A stretch of 6,467 bases of DNA from Spirochaeta sp. UBA2779. GTDB taxonomy: Bacteria; Spirochaetota; Spirochaetia; DSM-2461. Below the pieces are notes generated by a model. It saw only the letters and a program-made list of their open reading frames with translations, was not told where the DNA came from and searched no databases. Numbering within the stretch: position 1 is the stretch's first letter; every line of letters begins with the position of its first letter. The DNA lies in NCBI GenBank assembly GCA_002352375.1, contig DEIH01000223.1, positions 1-6,467 on the forward strand. The letters run 5' to 3'. Position numbers and translations under genes: made by a program. Below, piece after piece: positions 6,108-6,467 of this stretch.

Positions 6108-6144
6108 ATGTATAATTTAGCTGTGAACAGTTAAGGAGGAAAGG

Positions 6145-6467
6145 GTGAACAATCAATTCAAGAAAGGGGTGTTGGAGCTCTGTGTTCTTGATCTGGTACG
6201 CCGCAAAGATTTTTACGGGTATGAGCTGGTTCAGGAAATTTCCAGGGATATCGACATTTCGGAAGGGGCGCTGTATCCGATTCTGCGACGGCTTTCCAAG
6301 GAAGGAATTTTTGAAACTTACCTTGAAGAGTCAGACGGCGGCCCCCCGCGTAAGTACTACCGGATTACCGGAGAGGGGAAAACGCGTGCTGAGGCCGTAC
6401 GCCTGGAATGGGAAGATTTTCAAGAGAGGATAGGCCGGATATTAAGTGAGAGCCGGGAGGTGAAGGT
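6145..6467 (+). CDS. PadR-family transcriptional regulator, 3' end outside window
   Basis: One hundred and seven residues are visible and no stop is reached. The start is GTG, chosen because GGAGG (6135-6139) lies five bases upstream and the protein begins with the usual QFKKGVLELCVLDLV helix. The winged-helix domain follows: FYGYELVQEI (23-32), ISEGALYPILRRLSKEG (38-54) as recognition helix, then the wing SDGGPPRKYYRITGEGK (63-79). These are core PadR signatures. PadR proteins of this short subtype are about 105-115 residues, so nearly all is present. Such genes are often followed by, and overlap, a DUF1700/HAAS membrane protein; that cannot be seen here. It probably represses its own promoter through the adjacent repeats. 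The inducer is unknown. Confidence 0.92.
   Translation, partial: MNNQFKKGVLELCVLDLVRRKDFYGYELVQEISRDIDISEGALYPILRRLSKEGIFETYLEESDGGPPRKYYRITGEGKTRAEAVRLEWEDFQERIGRILSESREVK

Larger units (their letters stand above)
5982..6144. other. Intergenic region after the antiporter operon
   Basis: This 163-bp gap is A+T-rich and separates the antiporter operon from the padR-like gene. I find no convincing terminator for the operon: CCTT...AAGG near 5996-6010 gives only a 4-bp stem, and the following run is A rather than T on the plus strand. The right half holds the padR promoter and its tandem repeat. Read-through into padR is therefore possible. Confidence 0.5.

Noticed and set aside
6182..6433. Plus-strand ATG-type frame in the padR region
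   Set aside because: It is an alternative frame of the GTG-started PadR gene, whose winged-helix motifs and Shine-Dalgarno sequence are clear.

Overview
The window looks like bacterial chromosome from an anaerobic or facultatively anaerobic organism. Three things point that way: a large BadF/HgdC-type acyl-CoA dehydratase activase, a flavodoxin plus 2[4Fe-4S] ferredoxin protein, and Shine-Dalgarno-led genes packed with little spacing. The gene mix resembles what I associate with free-living Spirochaetota, but nothing here proves a phylum and I hold that guess loosely. The activase gene is visibly richer in G+C than the genes after it.

Layout. 1-1801 (minus) is the N-terminal 600 residues of a two-module ASKHA activase that runs off the left edge. 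1802-1984 is a divergent intergenic region with a good promoter for the activase, a 13-nt palindrome and an AT-rich leader for the next gene. 1985-2851 (plus) is an NmrA/SDR-like NAD(P)-binding protein. A GC-rich hairpin at 2876-2899 separates it from the convergent gene 2908-3474 (minus), a short flavodoxin-ferredoxin protein that seems to lack a linker and one cluster cysteine. A 52-bp divergent gap at 3475-3526 holds a near-consensus promoter whose predicted start falls on the ATG of the next gene. 3527-5981 (plus) is a tight three-gene operon: a CPA2 cation/proton antiporter, a stand-alone CBS-pair protein, and a fusion of a PTS EIIA (PtsN/fructose type) domain with a C-terminal domain that reads like a PII/GlnB-type ferredoxin-like fold. 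5982-6144 is an intergenic region with a sigma-70-like promoter and a tandem 17-bp repeat carrying a TAGTACTA palindrome. 6145-6467 (plus) is a PadR-family regulator with a GTG start that runs off the right edge.

How the genes work together. The clearest functional unit is the antiporter operon. The antiporter has only its membrane domain and no RCK/TrkA tail, while the two genes after it encode an adenine-nucleotide-type sensor (CBS pair) and a phosphorylatable EIIA joined to a probable PII-like sensor. The simplest reading is a cation/proton antiporter whose gating is set in trans by energy, nucleotide or phosphotransfer status. That is inference. The activase, NmrA protein, ferredoxin and PadR genes look like independent transcription units. 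No RNA gene, mobile element, CRISPR array or origin was seen, and no gene-free stretch exceeds about 180 bases.
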